Of a stretch of 22,914 nucleotides of DNA, positions 1-7,176 are shown one piece after another. Numbering within the stretch: position 1 is the stretch's first letter; each line of letters starts with the position of its first letter. The position numbers and the translations under genes were made by a program. A model generated the notes under the pieces. That model was not told the origin of the DNA, made no database searches, and was given only the letters and a program-made list of their open reading frames with translations. Origin of the DNA: Planctomicrobium sp. (GTDB taxonomy: Bacteria; Planctomycetota; Planctomycetia; Planctomycetales; Planctomycetaceae); assembly GCA_029259835.1 (NCBI GenBank), contig JAJDEL010000453.1:1-22914 (forward strand), read 5' to 3'.

Positions 1-465
1 CAACCAGCCAGCCAATGTGATTGTGGAAACGATATTCACACTCCCGACAACGAACGACGCAACACCCACAGAATTCGAAAAGGCAATCCAAAGCAGACTC
101 CACCCCAATAGAGGAATCGTCCAGAGGACATTCCGAAGAACCAGTTCCGAAGAACGGTATCTCGATGAAGATGACCGCAGACGATTGATGCCGAGCGTCA
201 TTGAGTTCACGGCTATGCAGAGTGCACCAGCAAAAAGAACAATGCCCGGGACCGGAAGAGTGACTTTGCTGCCAGTCGGCAGCGACAGCACACTTCCCCC
301 TAGGAGGTCAACGAGATTCTCTCGTAATGATTGACTGATGAAAGCATCCGCTGTTGCATCAGTTTCCAAAACAAATAAAGAGAACATCGCCAGCACGCAC
401 ACCTGCACAAACAGTCCGATCAGGGCTGAGGTAGGTGTAGCGAAATCAGAGAGTGAACGTTTCAC
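1..465 (-). CDS. Partial membrane protein of unknown function (N-terminal 155 residues)
   Basis: This reverse-strand frame has no stop from 525 down to the left edge, so the gene runs out of the window and its C-terminus is missing. I chose the GTG at 463-465 because it puts a basic N-terminus (VKRSLSDF) just before the first hydrophobic segment. No clear Shine-Dalgarno is visible, and an in-frame ATG at 385-387 would lose that helix. The peptide has four hydrophobic stretches: about residues 14-33, 75-95, 113-130 and a last one at the edge. A Ser/Arg-rich loop (RLRSSSSRYRSS) lies between the second and third. It is probably an inner-membrane protein. I do not recognise the family. Its codons are readable throughout, whereas the forward-strand frames over this stretch look like shadows. 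Confidence 0.6.
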   Translation of the reverse strand, partial: MKRSLSDFATPTSALIGLFVQVCVLAMFSLFVLETDATADAFISQSLRENLVDLLGGSVLSLPTGSKVTLPVPGIVLFAGALCIAVNSMTLGINRLRSSSSRYRSSELVLRNVLWTIPLLGWSLLWIAFSNSVGVASFVVGSVNIVSTITLAGWL

Positions 466-574
466 GATTAACGTCGGAGATAGATTAATAATGTCAAGAG
501 AATGTCGACATGCAGCATAGTGAATTCAAGACCTGATGTGCAAAATATATGAAGTGAATTGGAGCATCGACAAA

Positions 575-817
575 TTATTGCGCATGTCGCGTTGGGCGAC
601 CAAGCCGGTCGACTTCTGAGTATCCCACGATGCGCGGAGTTTTGTTACCAATGCGAAACTTGATCCGCACGACGTCTCCGGGAGCAAGATCACCGACCGG
701 ACCTGTCACTGAGGCGACAACTTGCCGACCGGCACCGAGTTCCACAGTCCAAAGTGCTGGTCCGCAAATATCGATGACAGTCGCGATGAACTCGGCTTGT
801 TGATCCCAATCATTCAC
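575..817 (-). CDS. Small IF1/S1-like OB-fold protein
   Basis: An 80-residue soluble protein read from a GTG start at 815-817. From residue 10 on, the pattern FIATVIDICGPALWTVEL, then RQVVASVTG, then DLAPGDVVRIKF resembles the beta-barrel of translation initiation factor IF1: a strand pattern ending in an L-GD-V stretch. IF1 is about 72 residues. It differs from canonical IF1 in its acidic/aromatic N-terminus (MNDWDQQ), so it may be an IF1 paralogue or another small OB-fold RNA-binding protein. It starts 17 bp after the stop of the DUF1080/ThuA gene and is probably co-transcribed with it, which is an odd partner for a translation-type factor. The fold call is inferred from pattern only. Confidence 0.65.
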   Translation of the reverse strand: MNDWDQQAEFIATVIDICGPALWTVELGAGRQVVASVTGPVGDLAPGDVVRIKFRIGNKTPRIVGYSEVDRLGRPTRHAQ

Positions 818-834
818 GGTTTGGACAACCTGTG

Positions 835-2559
835 TCAGTGAACTTCGTACTCTTCGACGCGCATGTCTCGCTTCGGCCAGTAGTCACCTCGACGGAATTC
901 GTACGCGGTCGGTTTGAATTCTCCGACGAGATCGACGCTGGTTCCAGTCGCAGGGATTTTGTTCTCCAGGCCGGTCAATGAATAAACTGAATTCACGAGC
1001 AAACGACGGACACCTTCGTTGAGGAAGTCGGTCGAAGACCCCATGGTCGTGTTCACTGCGCGTCCCTGCTTTCCACCAGGTGTTTGATAACTTTTTGTCC
1101 AGACGACAGGCATCATTGGTGAATTTTTACTGGCGTCCGGTTCCGTATCCGTATCTCGCATTCCGTAGAGCGGGTCACCCTTCTCGGCTGCACCGGCTCG
1201 GTTGACGACTTGCCCCAGGACAAGTGGTTGCGAATCACCAGGGAGCGGAAGTCGGACACCATAAACATCCGTCGGTCCCCAAATGTCACCGACACCTCGC
1301 AGAATCGGGTGAGTGCCCTGCCCTTCTACGACAATCCCGCGCGTACTTTGAGATTTGTGTTTTCCATGGTGGCTAATCCACTTTTCTCCAAGAACCAAAC
1401 GCCCGAAGCCACCTTCCCATTGCTTTTTGTCTCCGTTGTAACCGTTGCTGTAGTGTTTCCAGTTACTTCCATTGGGGAAGTTGAAAGCATGTGTTGCGGT
1501 TCGCATTCCAAGCACAGCGCCACCACGTTTCAGGTAACTATCGATGTGCTGCATTTGCTCATCCGGGAGTGCTCGAAACCGCGTGGAGATGATCATCAAG
1601 TCGGCGTCTGCCAAGGCTTCAAGTCCAGGAATGTTGCCACCGTAGTTCGGATCGATGCGCCCCGTTTTGGGGTCGATTGGAAACACAACGCGGCAATCGA
1701 ATCCATGCTGTTCAGAAAGAATCCTGCCAAGTTGAGGGAGAACTTCTTCAGACCGATATTCTTCGTCACCAGAGATCAAAACAACTTTTTTCCCTTGACC
1801 AGGTCCAGACTTGCCTGTGTACTCAACGTACTGCTTCGCCTCTTCGGTATGCTTCACTTCTTGCAGCTTGATGTTTTTCCAGCGAATTTGTTTTCCGATT
1901 TTGCTCTCATCTTTTCCAATTCCATGCACTTGCAGTGCGATGAATCCGGAGGCGGTCATATCGTCTTTAAGATCGGCAGCAGGAACGCCATTGATCCAGG
2001 TTTTAATCGAACCGCCGATGGCCTGGATTTTGTAATGGTTCCACTCATTCTGCTTGAAAGCTTCGCGAGCAGGTTTGTTCTTATCACCTTCAAGATTGTT
2101 GAGCCAGCCGCGCCGACCTTCATCGTAAATGCCGCCTGACCAGGCACGGTCCGAAGGATCGATCTCGACTTGATAACCATGGACTCGTCCGGCAGGAACA
2201 TTTCGTGTTTTAATTTTCCCGTTGGAAGCTTTTATAGAGACCTCTCTGGGTTCATCATAAACGTGACTACGAATTTGAATTCCTGAATTCAGTTTCGGAT
2301 CGACTTTGAAATCGACTTCAAGAATAAAGTCGGAATAATGTTTTTTCGTGCAGAGGAAACTGTTCGATGTATTGGGGACAGAAGTTCCAACAATGACGTC
2401 TCCTTCAATCGTGTATTTCGCCACGCCACCATGTTGCACCCAACCATCGAGGGACTTGCCATCAAAGAGTGAGGTAAAATCGCCTGCAACAGATGTTGAG
2501 ACAACTGCCGTAAGGCTTAGAATCCCCGCCAACAAATACGAACTGACTCGCGGCTGCAT
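835..2559 (-). CDS. Secreted DUF1080 (3-keto-disaccharide hydrolase-like) and ThuA-like fusion protein
   Basis: 574 residues from the ATG at 2557-2559, which has GGGAG about 8 nt upstream and begins a clear signal peptide (MQPRVSSYLLAGILSL...VAG). Upstream in-frame starts would bury that peptide. Residues about 25-240 form a DUF1080/LamG-like beta-sandwich: FTSLFDGKSLDGW, a GIQIRSHV core, then INGVPAADL and FIALQVHG. Residues about 260-520 form a ThuA/glutamine-amidotransferase-like domain, with KKVVLISGDEEYRSEEVLPQL, DLMIISTRFRALPD and YLKRGGAVLGMRTATHAF. DUF1080 proteins include glycoside 3-keto-disaccharide hydrolases, and ThuA domains are tied to sugar metabolism, so a periplasmic role in polysaccharide or disaccharide breakdown is likely. 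The substrate cannot be read from the sequence. The IF1-like gene follows 17 bp downstream. Such proteins are abundant in planctomycetes. Confidence 0.9.
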   Translation of the reverse strand: MQPRVSSYLLAGILSLTAVVSTSVAGDFTSLFDGKSLDGWVQHGGVAKYTIEGDVIVGTSVPNTSNSFLCTKKHYSDFILEVDFKVDPKLNSGIQIRSHVYDEPREVSIKASNGKIKTRNVPAGRVHGYQVEIDPSDRAWSGGIYDEGRRGWLNNLEGDKNKPAREAFKQNEWNHYKIQAIGGSIKTWINGVPAADLKDDMTASGFIALQVHGIGKDESKIGKQIRWKNIKLQEVKHTEEAKQYVEYTGKSGPGQGKKVVLISGDEEYRSEEVLPQLGRILSEQHGFDCRVVFPIDPKTGRIDPNYGGNIPGLEALADADLMIISTRFRALPDEQMQHIDSYLKRGGAVLGMRTATHAFNFPNGSNWKHYSNGYNGDKKQWEGGFGRLVLGEKWISHHGKHKSQSTRGIVVEGQGTHPILRGVGDIWGPTDVYGVRLPLPGDSQPLVLGQVVNRAGAAEKGDPLYGMRDTDTEPDASKNSPMMPVVWTKSYQTPGGKQGRAVNTTMGSSTDFLNEGVRRLLVNSVYSLTGLENKIPATGTSVDLVGEFKPTAYEFRRGDYWPKRDMRVEEYEVH

Positions 2560-2745
2560 AGAAACACTCCCAGTGGTGAAACAAATTCCCGCGGGATAGA
2601 TTGCTACAATTCTCACAGTATTCACCTGTAAGAAAGAGAACGACAATCTCATCCAAACGCGGTAGAGGTCGGATGGTTGATCTACCAAGGTAAGCGAAGC
2701 GAGTCACAAACGAAAGTGTCGCCATTCAAAAATGCGTGGCGTAAA

Positions 2746-3867
2746 TCATTCAGATCGCGTGCGCATTGATTCGAAGTGGCAATCTTCGGACCCTCGATAC
2801 CGCGCGCGCGGGCGGATCACTTCGTTTGTTTCGCATTGTTCCACGGCGTGTGCGCTCCAGCCACACAAGCGAGCTGCGGCGAAGAGTGGACGGAACAAGT
2901 CTCGTTCAATACCAAGATAAGAGAACAGCCGACAAAGCGTCCAGTCGACATTCGGTGGAATTTCCCGTTCTTTCCAAACCGCACGTTCGACAGCGTCAGC
3001 AAGATGTTCCATGTCCATTCGCTGGCACGCACTCGCCAAGCGTTCGCATTCCGTTTCAATGACTGTCGCGCGAGGATCATAATCCTTGTAGACCGGATGC
3101 CCGAACCCTGGAATCTTCGCATCAGGTTCCAAAGCAGCGACCCAGGCTTCCGCATTTTTCGGAGAGCCAACTTCATTCAGAACATCAAGAGGACCGTCGT
3201 CACCACCTCCGTGCGAACTGCCGATGAATGTCTCAAGAGCGGCCAAAACGGGGCCATATTGACTGCTACGCGTCGACCCAACGATCCTGGCAACGTAGCT
3301 TGAAGGATTAAATTCATGTTCCGCGCACGCAATAAACGCGACTTCGAGCGCACGCTCGAAGAGGGCATTCGGAACGACACCACTCATTAAGTAATAGGTG
3401 TTGGCGATGTAGCTCAGGTCTCGCCGCGACTTCAGTACAGGTTTACCGAGTCGAAGGCGATGCCACGCACCAATCAGCATCGGGATTTTCGCCAGCAGAC
3501 GAATCGTCTGGTCGTGCCCGGCATGCAATAGGGCTTCGCTTGATTGAGGATCAAAGTGACTGAGCAACCCAATGCCAGTCCGCAAGACTTCCAGAGGAGG
3601 AACATGAACCGGAAGCTGCTTGTAAACATCCAGAATCAAATCGGGAAGTTGATCTTCCTCAGACATGATGCTCAGAAAATCTGCGAATTGTTCTTCCGAG
3701 GGAAGTTCGTCAAACAGGAGAAGGTAGGCGACTTCAAGAAATGTCGACCCTTCCGCAAGTTCGTGCAGACAGTAACCGCGATATTGAATTCCACCATCGA
3801 GACGACAGATTTCCGTCTCTCCAGCGATCACTCCGCGTAAGCCAGGATAATAAATTTCCTGAGACAT
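2746..3867 (-). CDS. Citrate synthase family protein
   Basis: 373 residues, ATG at 3865-3867 with a strong GGAGGG about 9 nt upstream. It catalyses acetyl-CoA (or propionyl-CoA) condensation with oxaloacetate, in the cytoplasm. The catalytic triad is visible: His219 in SSHGG, His257 in PGFGHPVYK and Asp308 in PPNVDW. Also seen are AEHEFNPSSYVAR (residues 182-194), typical of the family, and the C-terminal substrate-binding RPRARYRG (352-359). The His219 loop reads HGGGDDG where most citrate synthases have HGGANE. The length is that of the short bacterial type. I cannot separate citrate from 2-methylcitrate synthase; no prpB/prpD neighbours are present, so I assign no gene symbol. It stands alone, with 186 bp before the next gene. 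Confidence 0.9.
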   Translation of the reverse strand: MSQEIYYPGLRGVIAGETEICRLDGGIQYRGYCLHELAEGSTFLEVAYLLLFDELPSEEQFADFLSIMSEEDQLPDLILDVYKQLPVHVPPLEVLRTGIGLLSHFDPQSSEALLHAGHDQTIRLLAKIPMLIGAWHRLRLGKPVLKSRRDLSYIANTYYLMSGVVPNALFERALEVAFIACAEHEFNPSSYVARIVGSTRSSQYGPVLAALETFIGSSHGGGDDGPLDVLNEVGSPKNAEAWVAALEPDAKIPGFGHPVYKDYDPRATVIETECERLASACQRMDMEHLADAVERAVWKEREIPPNVDWTLCRLFSYLGIERDLFRPLFAAARLCGWSAHAVEQCETNEVIRPRARYRGSEDCHFESMRTRSE

Positions 3868-4053
3868 AAAAAGATCCCTCCATGGTTCGAGGCGACTCCG
3901 TCCTCTGCGGGCATGCTAACCATACTCAGGGTCTTTTGTCACGCGACTTGGAGATGATTTTTCGAATGATCTGCGGAGCCGAAGAAAGCAGAAAACAAGT
4001 TCGTGACTGACCCAAGAGGTTTCTCTCCGAATGAAATCAAGCTCCAGAAGAAG

Positions 4054-4138
4054 TGAACCACTAAGATCACGAAGGAGAAAGAAGAATGCCACCGTCTGGC
4101 TTTTCATTCTTTGTGCTCTTCGTGATCTTAGTGGTTCA
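4054..4138. repeat. Intergenic inverted repeat, 21-bp perfect arms
   Basis: The arms at 4054-4074 and 4118-4138 are exact reverse complements (core GAACCACTAAGATCACGAAG) around a 43-nt centre. Inside it AGAATG (4083-4088) and CATTCT (4105-4110) also pair. Transcribed, this would form a long branched hairpin. No open reading frame across it is credible. The words ACCACTAAG and CACGAAGG resemble short interspersed repeats I have seen between genes in planctomycetes and related bacteria; that is memory, not a search. It lies in the 421-bp gap between citrate synthase and the RHH gene. Confidence 0.8.
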
Positions 4139-4140
4139 TT

Positions 4141-4220
4141 TTTTCGTCTCTTTCGTCCTTTTCGTGGTCATCATTCCGCTTCACAAATAAACGACCACGA
4201 AAGAAACGAAATGTACGAAA
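4141..4220. repeat. Second, imperfect inverted-repeat module
   Basis: Directly beside the 21-bp-arm module, TTTCGTGGTC (4160-4169) pairs exactly with GACCACGAAA (4193-4202). The flanks carry CGTCTCTTTCGTCC on the left and AAGAAACGAAATGTACGAAA on the right, which extend the pairing imperfectly. The recurring word is TTTCGT/ACGAAA. The two modules together fill most of the gap between citrate synthase and the RHH gene and probably belong to one interspersed repeat family. Confidence 0.65.
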
Positions 4221-4288
4221 TGAGGAGAGACGCTTTGCCCTGAATTGCATCGTGGAGGCTCTGCTCTGAATTTCGTGACTTGCTTAAT

Positions 4289-4468
4289 TCAACTCTCTTT
4301 TTTGCGATCAGTTTTTTCTTTCCTAGGCATGCGCCCTGCTTTTCTGAGAGCGTCTCGGAGAATGAAGTCGAGCTGAGCGTTTGCGCTGCGCAATTCATCA
4401 TCTGCCCACAGACGCAATGCCTCCAGGATCTTAGGGTCCGTCCGTAAAAGAAAAGATTCACGAGCCAT
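4289..4468 (-). CDS. Ribbon-helix-helix (Arc-like) DNA-binding protein
   Basis: A 59-residue basic protein. The start at 4466-4468 (MARESFLLRTDP) has GGAG 5 nt upstream; an in-frame ATG at 4481-4483 would add five residues and also has GGAG nearby. The body reads as beta-strand ESFLLRTD, helix PKILEALRLWADDEL, the turn RSANAQ, then helix LDFILRDALRKAG and a basic tail. This is the Arc/MetJ fold, which dimerises and inserts its strand in the major groove. It is the second gene after the SPFH protein, with a hairpin between them and no toxin gene next to it, so it looks less like an antitoxin than a regulator of its own operon. I recall SPFH/Arc pairs in other phyla, but this was not checked. 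Confidence 0.85.
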   Translation of the reverse strand: MARESFLLRTDPKILEALRLWADDELRSANAQLDFILRDALRKAGRMPRKEKTDRKKES

Positions 4469-4501
4469 CGGCTCTCCATTCAACTCCAGTTTTCAGGGCT
4501 G

Positions 4502-4530
4502 AAGCGTTGAATGCTCTACATTCAACGCTT
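4502..4530. other. Intercistronic hairpin between SPFH and RHH genes
   Basis: AAGCGTTGAATG (4502-4513) and CATTCAACGCTT (4519-4530) pair perfectly around a 5-nt loop, giving a 12-bp stem. In the direction of the operon (minus strand) no T-run follows it, so it is not a standard terminator for these genes. On the plus strand five T's follow, but no plus-strand gene ends here. It may stabilise the SPFH mRNA 3' end or reduce read-through into the RHH gene. Confidence 0.65.
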
Positions 4531-4545
4531 TTTCATCCTGTAATC

Positions 4546-5493
4546 CTAATTGTAAAGCGACCCGGTATTGATCACTGGCTGCGTGTGACGGTCACTACAC
4601 AAGACGACGAGCAAGTTGGAAACCATCGACGCTTTGCGTTCATCATCGAGTTCGATGATGTTGTCTCTTTCGAGATGCTCCAAAGCCATTTCCACCATGC
4701 CGACCGCACCTGCCACGATTTGTGTTCGGGCAGCGACGACGGCTTGCGCCTGTTGACGTTGCAACATCGCAGCGGCAATTTCAGGTGAGTAAGCCAGATG
4801 ACTGATACGAGCTTCAATGACGTTGACACCTGCTTTGTCGAGTCGCTCCTGAATGTCAATTTGAAGTTGATCGCAAACTTCCTGGGTGCTGCCGCGCAAT
4901 GAAATTTCGTGATCTTCACTGTCATACGGATGGCGACTTGCGAGGACTCGCAAAGCTGCTTCACTTTGAACTTCAACAAAGTGTTCAAAGTCATCAACTT
5001 CAAACAATGCTTCGGCTGTGTCGGTCACTTTCCAGACAACGACAGCCGAAATATCAATCGGGTTACCGTCGCGGTCGTTCACCTTTGAAGGCTTGCCACC
5101 TGACCGTTTTCCTTTCTCGACGACTTGTCCTGCCTCGTTCTTCCTGTCCGAAGATGTCGTTGACCCGGTCTCGAAGTTCCGAATTCGAAGCGATAGCTTT
5201 TTCTTGGAGAAGAATGGATTCACCCAGTAAAAACCGGATTCTTTAACTGTCCCTTTGTAGTCACCAAAGAGCAATAACACTCGGGAATCGTTCGGTGCAA
5301 CCGCCAGAAATCCAAACAGAGTGATAAAGGCACTCAAGCCCATGCCGATCGAAACAAAAATCAGAAAAATGTTCGGTCCAGGAAACCGGTTGACATTCCA
5401 AATCAGGAGTGCCAACCCACCAATCAACAACACTGGCACCAACACCAACATGCCCCAACCCGGCTTCGGAGTAAATTTCTTTTCCACAATCAT
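4546..5493 (-). CDS. SPFH/Band 7 membrane protein
   Basis: 315 residues from the ATG at 5491-5493 ([15 protein letters not shown]), with AGGA about 10 nt upstream. An in-frame ATG at 5568 would lie at the -35 box described below and is unlikely. There are two N-terminal membrane segments ([18 protein letters not shown] and [20 protein letters not shown]). An SPFH domain follows, with [24 protein letters not shown], then [22 protein letters not shown] and [28 protein letters not shown], ending in a helical tail. SPFH proteins form membrane-bound oligomeric scaffolds. A charged insert (about residues 108-140, Lys/Gly/Ser-rich) splits the domain's early strands. It is probably co-transcribed with the RHH gene downstream. 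Confidence 0.9.
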   Translation of the reverse strand: MIVEKKFTPKPGWGMLVLVPVLLIGGLALLIWNVNRFPGPNIFLIFVSIGMGLSAFITLFGFLAVAPNDSRVLLLFGDYKGTVKESGFYWVNPFFSKKKLSLRIRNFETGSTTSSDRKNEAGQVVEKGKRSGGKPSKVNDRDGNPIDISAVVVWKVTDTAEALFEVDDFEHFVEVQSEAALRVLASRHPYDSEDHEISLRGSTQEVCDQLQIDIQERLDKAGVNVIEARISHLAYSPEIAAAMLQRQQAQAVVAARTQIVAGAVGMVEMALEHLERDNIIELDDERKASMVSNLLVVLCSDRHTQPVINTGSLYN

Positions 5494-5527
5494 TGCAGTC
5501 AATCCTACAAGAGTTCCTTGAGTAACA

Positions 5528-5550
5528 AGTGATACCACAGTGATATCACT
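5528..5550. promoter_or_regulatory. Candidate operator over the SPFH/RHH promoter
   Basis: A perfect 12-bp palindrome AGTGATATCACT (5539-5550) covers the -10 box. Its half-site AGTGATA recurs as a direct repeat at 5528-5534, exactly 11 bp away, one helical turn. Phased half-sites like these suit a dimer-of-dimers ribbon-helix-helix protein, and such a protein is encoded in the same operon. Autoregulation is an inference. Confidence 0.55.
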
Positions 5551-5568
5551 TTGATATATGCCTGTCAA
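5540..5568 (-). promoter_or_regulatory. Predicted promoter of the SPFH/RHH operon
   Basis: On the minus strand, TTGACA (plus 5563-5568) and TATCAC (plus 5540-5545) are 17 bp apart. The -35 is a full consensus match and the -10 matches at four of six positions. The predicted start is near 5533, about 40 nt upstream of the SPFH ATG. Confidence 0.6.
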
Positions 5569-5856
5569 CGGGCAATTGAGCAGGGCGGATCAAAGAATCT
5601 CACAGAAATTTCGAGAATCCGGAAATCCACAGTGACCATGAGACACAGATTGTGGCTGTGAAAGAAGTTGTGACGAGAATGCGGAAGAGGGAATCAAGCC
5701 ATGACTGAAATTCGCCACGAATTGTAGACGGCTGATTCAGGGTGTACTCTCTTAGGCGAATATCACCACACTCAACGTGGAACTCCATCACCGACTTTCT
5801 GACACAGTCCATTCAACGGTTAGATCTACCAATTGATGCGAGGATGCGAGTTAGGG

Positions 5857-6327
5857 ATGCCCAAAGCAAACAAACATCATTGGAAGAAAGTGATTCGACT
5901 TTTGATCCTTGCATTTATCACTGCCAAGTGCATTGGATGCTATGCAATGGTTCCGCACCCTTGGGGAAATGGAATTCACGGAGACCTGCCAGGGAATCAT
6001 TCAATTCATGTGAAATCAAGAGTGCTTGGCAACAACGTTGATTTTCAAATCCATGTCAACAAAGGTGATAAAACTGTCGGTGCTTGGGTTTGTAAGTCGG
6101 GGCATGCGTCTAGTGAGTTTGTAACAATTAGGTATTACGAGAAAATACCCGGTGAGATCATCATCGTGATTGAACTGTCAAAAAATGAATTCATTTCGAT
6201 AGACCTAGCTTCAAAGGATTGCGGTTGCTTCACTTCGAGCGCGCCTGAGCAAGCCACGAAAATCGCAGGAATTGAATCCGCTAGTGGCTACACTGGATTT
6301 TGGTTAAGCCCGTTACTTCCATGGTAG
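5857..6327 (+). CDS. Small lipoprotein-like secreted protein, unknown function
   Basis: 156 residues from the ATG at 5857. The N-terminus is MPKANKHHWKKVIRLLIL followed by a short hydrophobic run and KCIGC, a plausible lipobox with Cys as the lipidated residue. Earlier in-frame starts at 5833/5836 would lengthen the n-region by only eight residues. The mature part is rich in beta-type sequence (HVDFQIHV-like, EFVTIRYY, EIIIVIEL) and has Cys in VCKSG and DCGCF. I do not recognise the family. Its last 25 codons and 18 bp beyond the stop recur 783 bp downstream as a broken copy, so the gene has been duplicated locally. The Shine-Dalgarno is weak. Confidence 0.6.
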   Translation: MPKANKHHWKKVIRLLILAFITAKCIGCYAMVPHPWGNGIHGDLPGNHSIHVKSRVLGNNVDFQIHVNKGDKTVGAWVCKSGHASSEFVTIRYYEKIPGEIIIVIELSKNEFISIDLASKDCGCFTSSAPEQATKIAGIESASGYTGFWLSPLLPW

Positions 6328-6345
6328 TTTTAGAGGGTCACCTGC
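6255..6345 (+). repeat. Direct repeat, left copy (3' end of lipoprotein-like gene)
   Basis: This stretch and 7038-7128 align without gaps at an offset of 783 bp. The best part is from GGATTTTGG through the stop to TTTTAGAGGGTCACCTGC. The left copy includes the intact stop TAG at 6325-6327. The repeats bracket the membrane-protein gene at 6395-6967. Confidence 0.8.
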
Positions 6346-6394
6346 CCGGTGCATTGGCTGAGACAAAACAGTTCCACACCCAGGAGGACGCATC

Positions 6395-6967
6395 ATGAGT
6401 GAGAGAAAGAACGCGTCTTCGCGAAAGTGGATTCTGAGTGTTGTCACATGCACAGCTCTGTTGATGGCGTTAGCGTTCCTTGAAATCGAGAGAGTGGGAC
6501 GAGGAGAACTCTTCGTGTTTTCTTTTCCCTGGGATCGCGCTCCCAGTCAGAGTGAACTCAATGACGCAAAACGATCTGCGAGAGAATCTCTTCTTCCGGC
6601 ATTGCTTTCACTCGCCATGGTAGGCCTGATCACGGGTTATGCATTCCCCAAAAGACGACGCAGTACGCAAACGTTGCCAAGATTCTGGCGACTGCCTCTG
6701 CTCCTTTTTGCACTTGCCGTTCTCGCAGATCTTGGAACGACATTGTGGTTCTTCCATGTTCGCGGCGTTGACCATGAACTTCATCCTGGAATCCGCCTAG
6801 TCAGTTACGCCTATGGTCGAACGGTTGGTCCTGTCTTGGGAAAGCTTGTGCAGGCGGTCGGGATACTCATGCTCTCAAGCCTGTTCGCTCGGCACGGTGG
6901 AACCCTCATGATTTCTGTCACTCCCCTCTACTTCATCGCGGCGATATACAATTTTTCTTTAATGTAA
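6395..6967 (+). CDS. Integral membrane protein, DUF5658-like C-terminal half
   Basis: 190 residues. The ATG at 6395 has a perfect AGGAGG (6382-6387) 7 nt upstream, the strongest ribosome site in the window. Hydrophobic segments lie at about residues 12-29, 65-83, 100-118, 145-163 and 170-188. The stretch LADLGTTLWFFHVRGVDHEL, followed by HPGIRL and a GPVLGKLVQ segment, matches the layout of DUF5658-type small membrane proteins: an Asp and Thr pair, then Gly, Glu and Pro before the next helix. The family match is from memory and is moderate. Function is unknown. The gene sits between the 3'-end direct repeats of its left neighbour. Confidence 0.75.
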   Translation: MSERKNASSRKWILSVVTCTALLMALAFLEIERVGRGELFVFSFPWDRAPSQSELNDAKRSARESLLPALLSLAMVGLITGYAFPKRRRSTQTLPRFWRLPLLLFALAVLADLGTTLWFFHVRGVDHELHPGIRLVSYAYGRTVGPVLGKLVQAVGILMLSSLFARHGGTLMISVTPLYFIAAIYNFSLM

Positions 6968-7026
6968 ATGAAATGGTCTGATCATTGTGAGTGGTCCAGG
7001 ATAGTAAAGACCTTCCGTAGTATTGA

Positions 7027-7128
7027 CTGATACCAGCAACGAATGGCGAAGGAATTCAATCTGAGAGTGGACAGACTGAATTTTGGTTAAGCCCATTATT
7101 CCCAGGGTAGTTTTAGAGGGTCACCTGC
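7027..7128 (+). pseudogene. Decayed 3' fragment of the lipoprotein-like gene
   Basis: In frame this reads CTG ATA CCA GCA ACG ... GIQSESGQTEFWLSPLFPG then TAG at 7108-7110, matching the intact gene's GIESASGYTGFWLSPLLPW. It also keeps 18 identical bases after the stop. A TGA lies immediately upstream in the same frame (7024-7026) and no 5' part of the gene is recognisable, so it is a remnant, not a gene. It is the right-hand copy of the 783-bp-spaced direct repeat. Confidence 0.75.
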
Positions 7129-7176
7129 GATGCATAAATGAATAGAATGCAAAGCGATCAACTACTTTTGCTTCTG

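Noticed and set aside
17..520. Two forward-strand open frames (17-334 and 338-520)
   Set aside because: They lie opposite the left-edge membrane gene, which has the better start and a hydrophobic-helix pattern; the forward peptides are Arg/Ser/Thr-rich with no motif.
1210..2139. Long forward frame of 309 codons within the DUF1080/ThuA gene
   Set aside because: It is a shadow. The reverse frame has clear domains and a signal peptide; the forward peptide has none.
4289..4468. RHH protein as the antitoxin of a toxin-antitoxin pair
   Set aside because: No toxin-like gene is adjacent; the neighbours are SPFH and citrate synthase, separated by repeats.
5600..5812. Reverse-strand 70-codon frame upstream of the SPFH operon
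   Set aside because: No ribosome site, no family features, and it lies in the gap behind the SPFH promoter; I could not support it as a gene.
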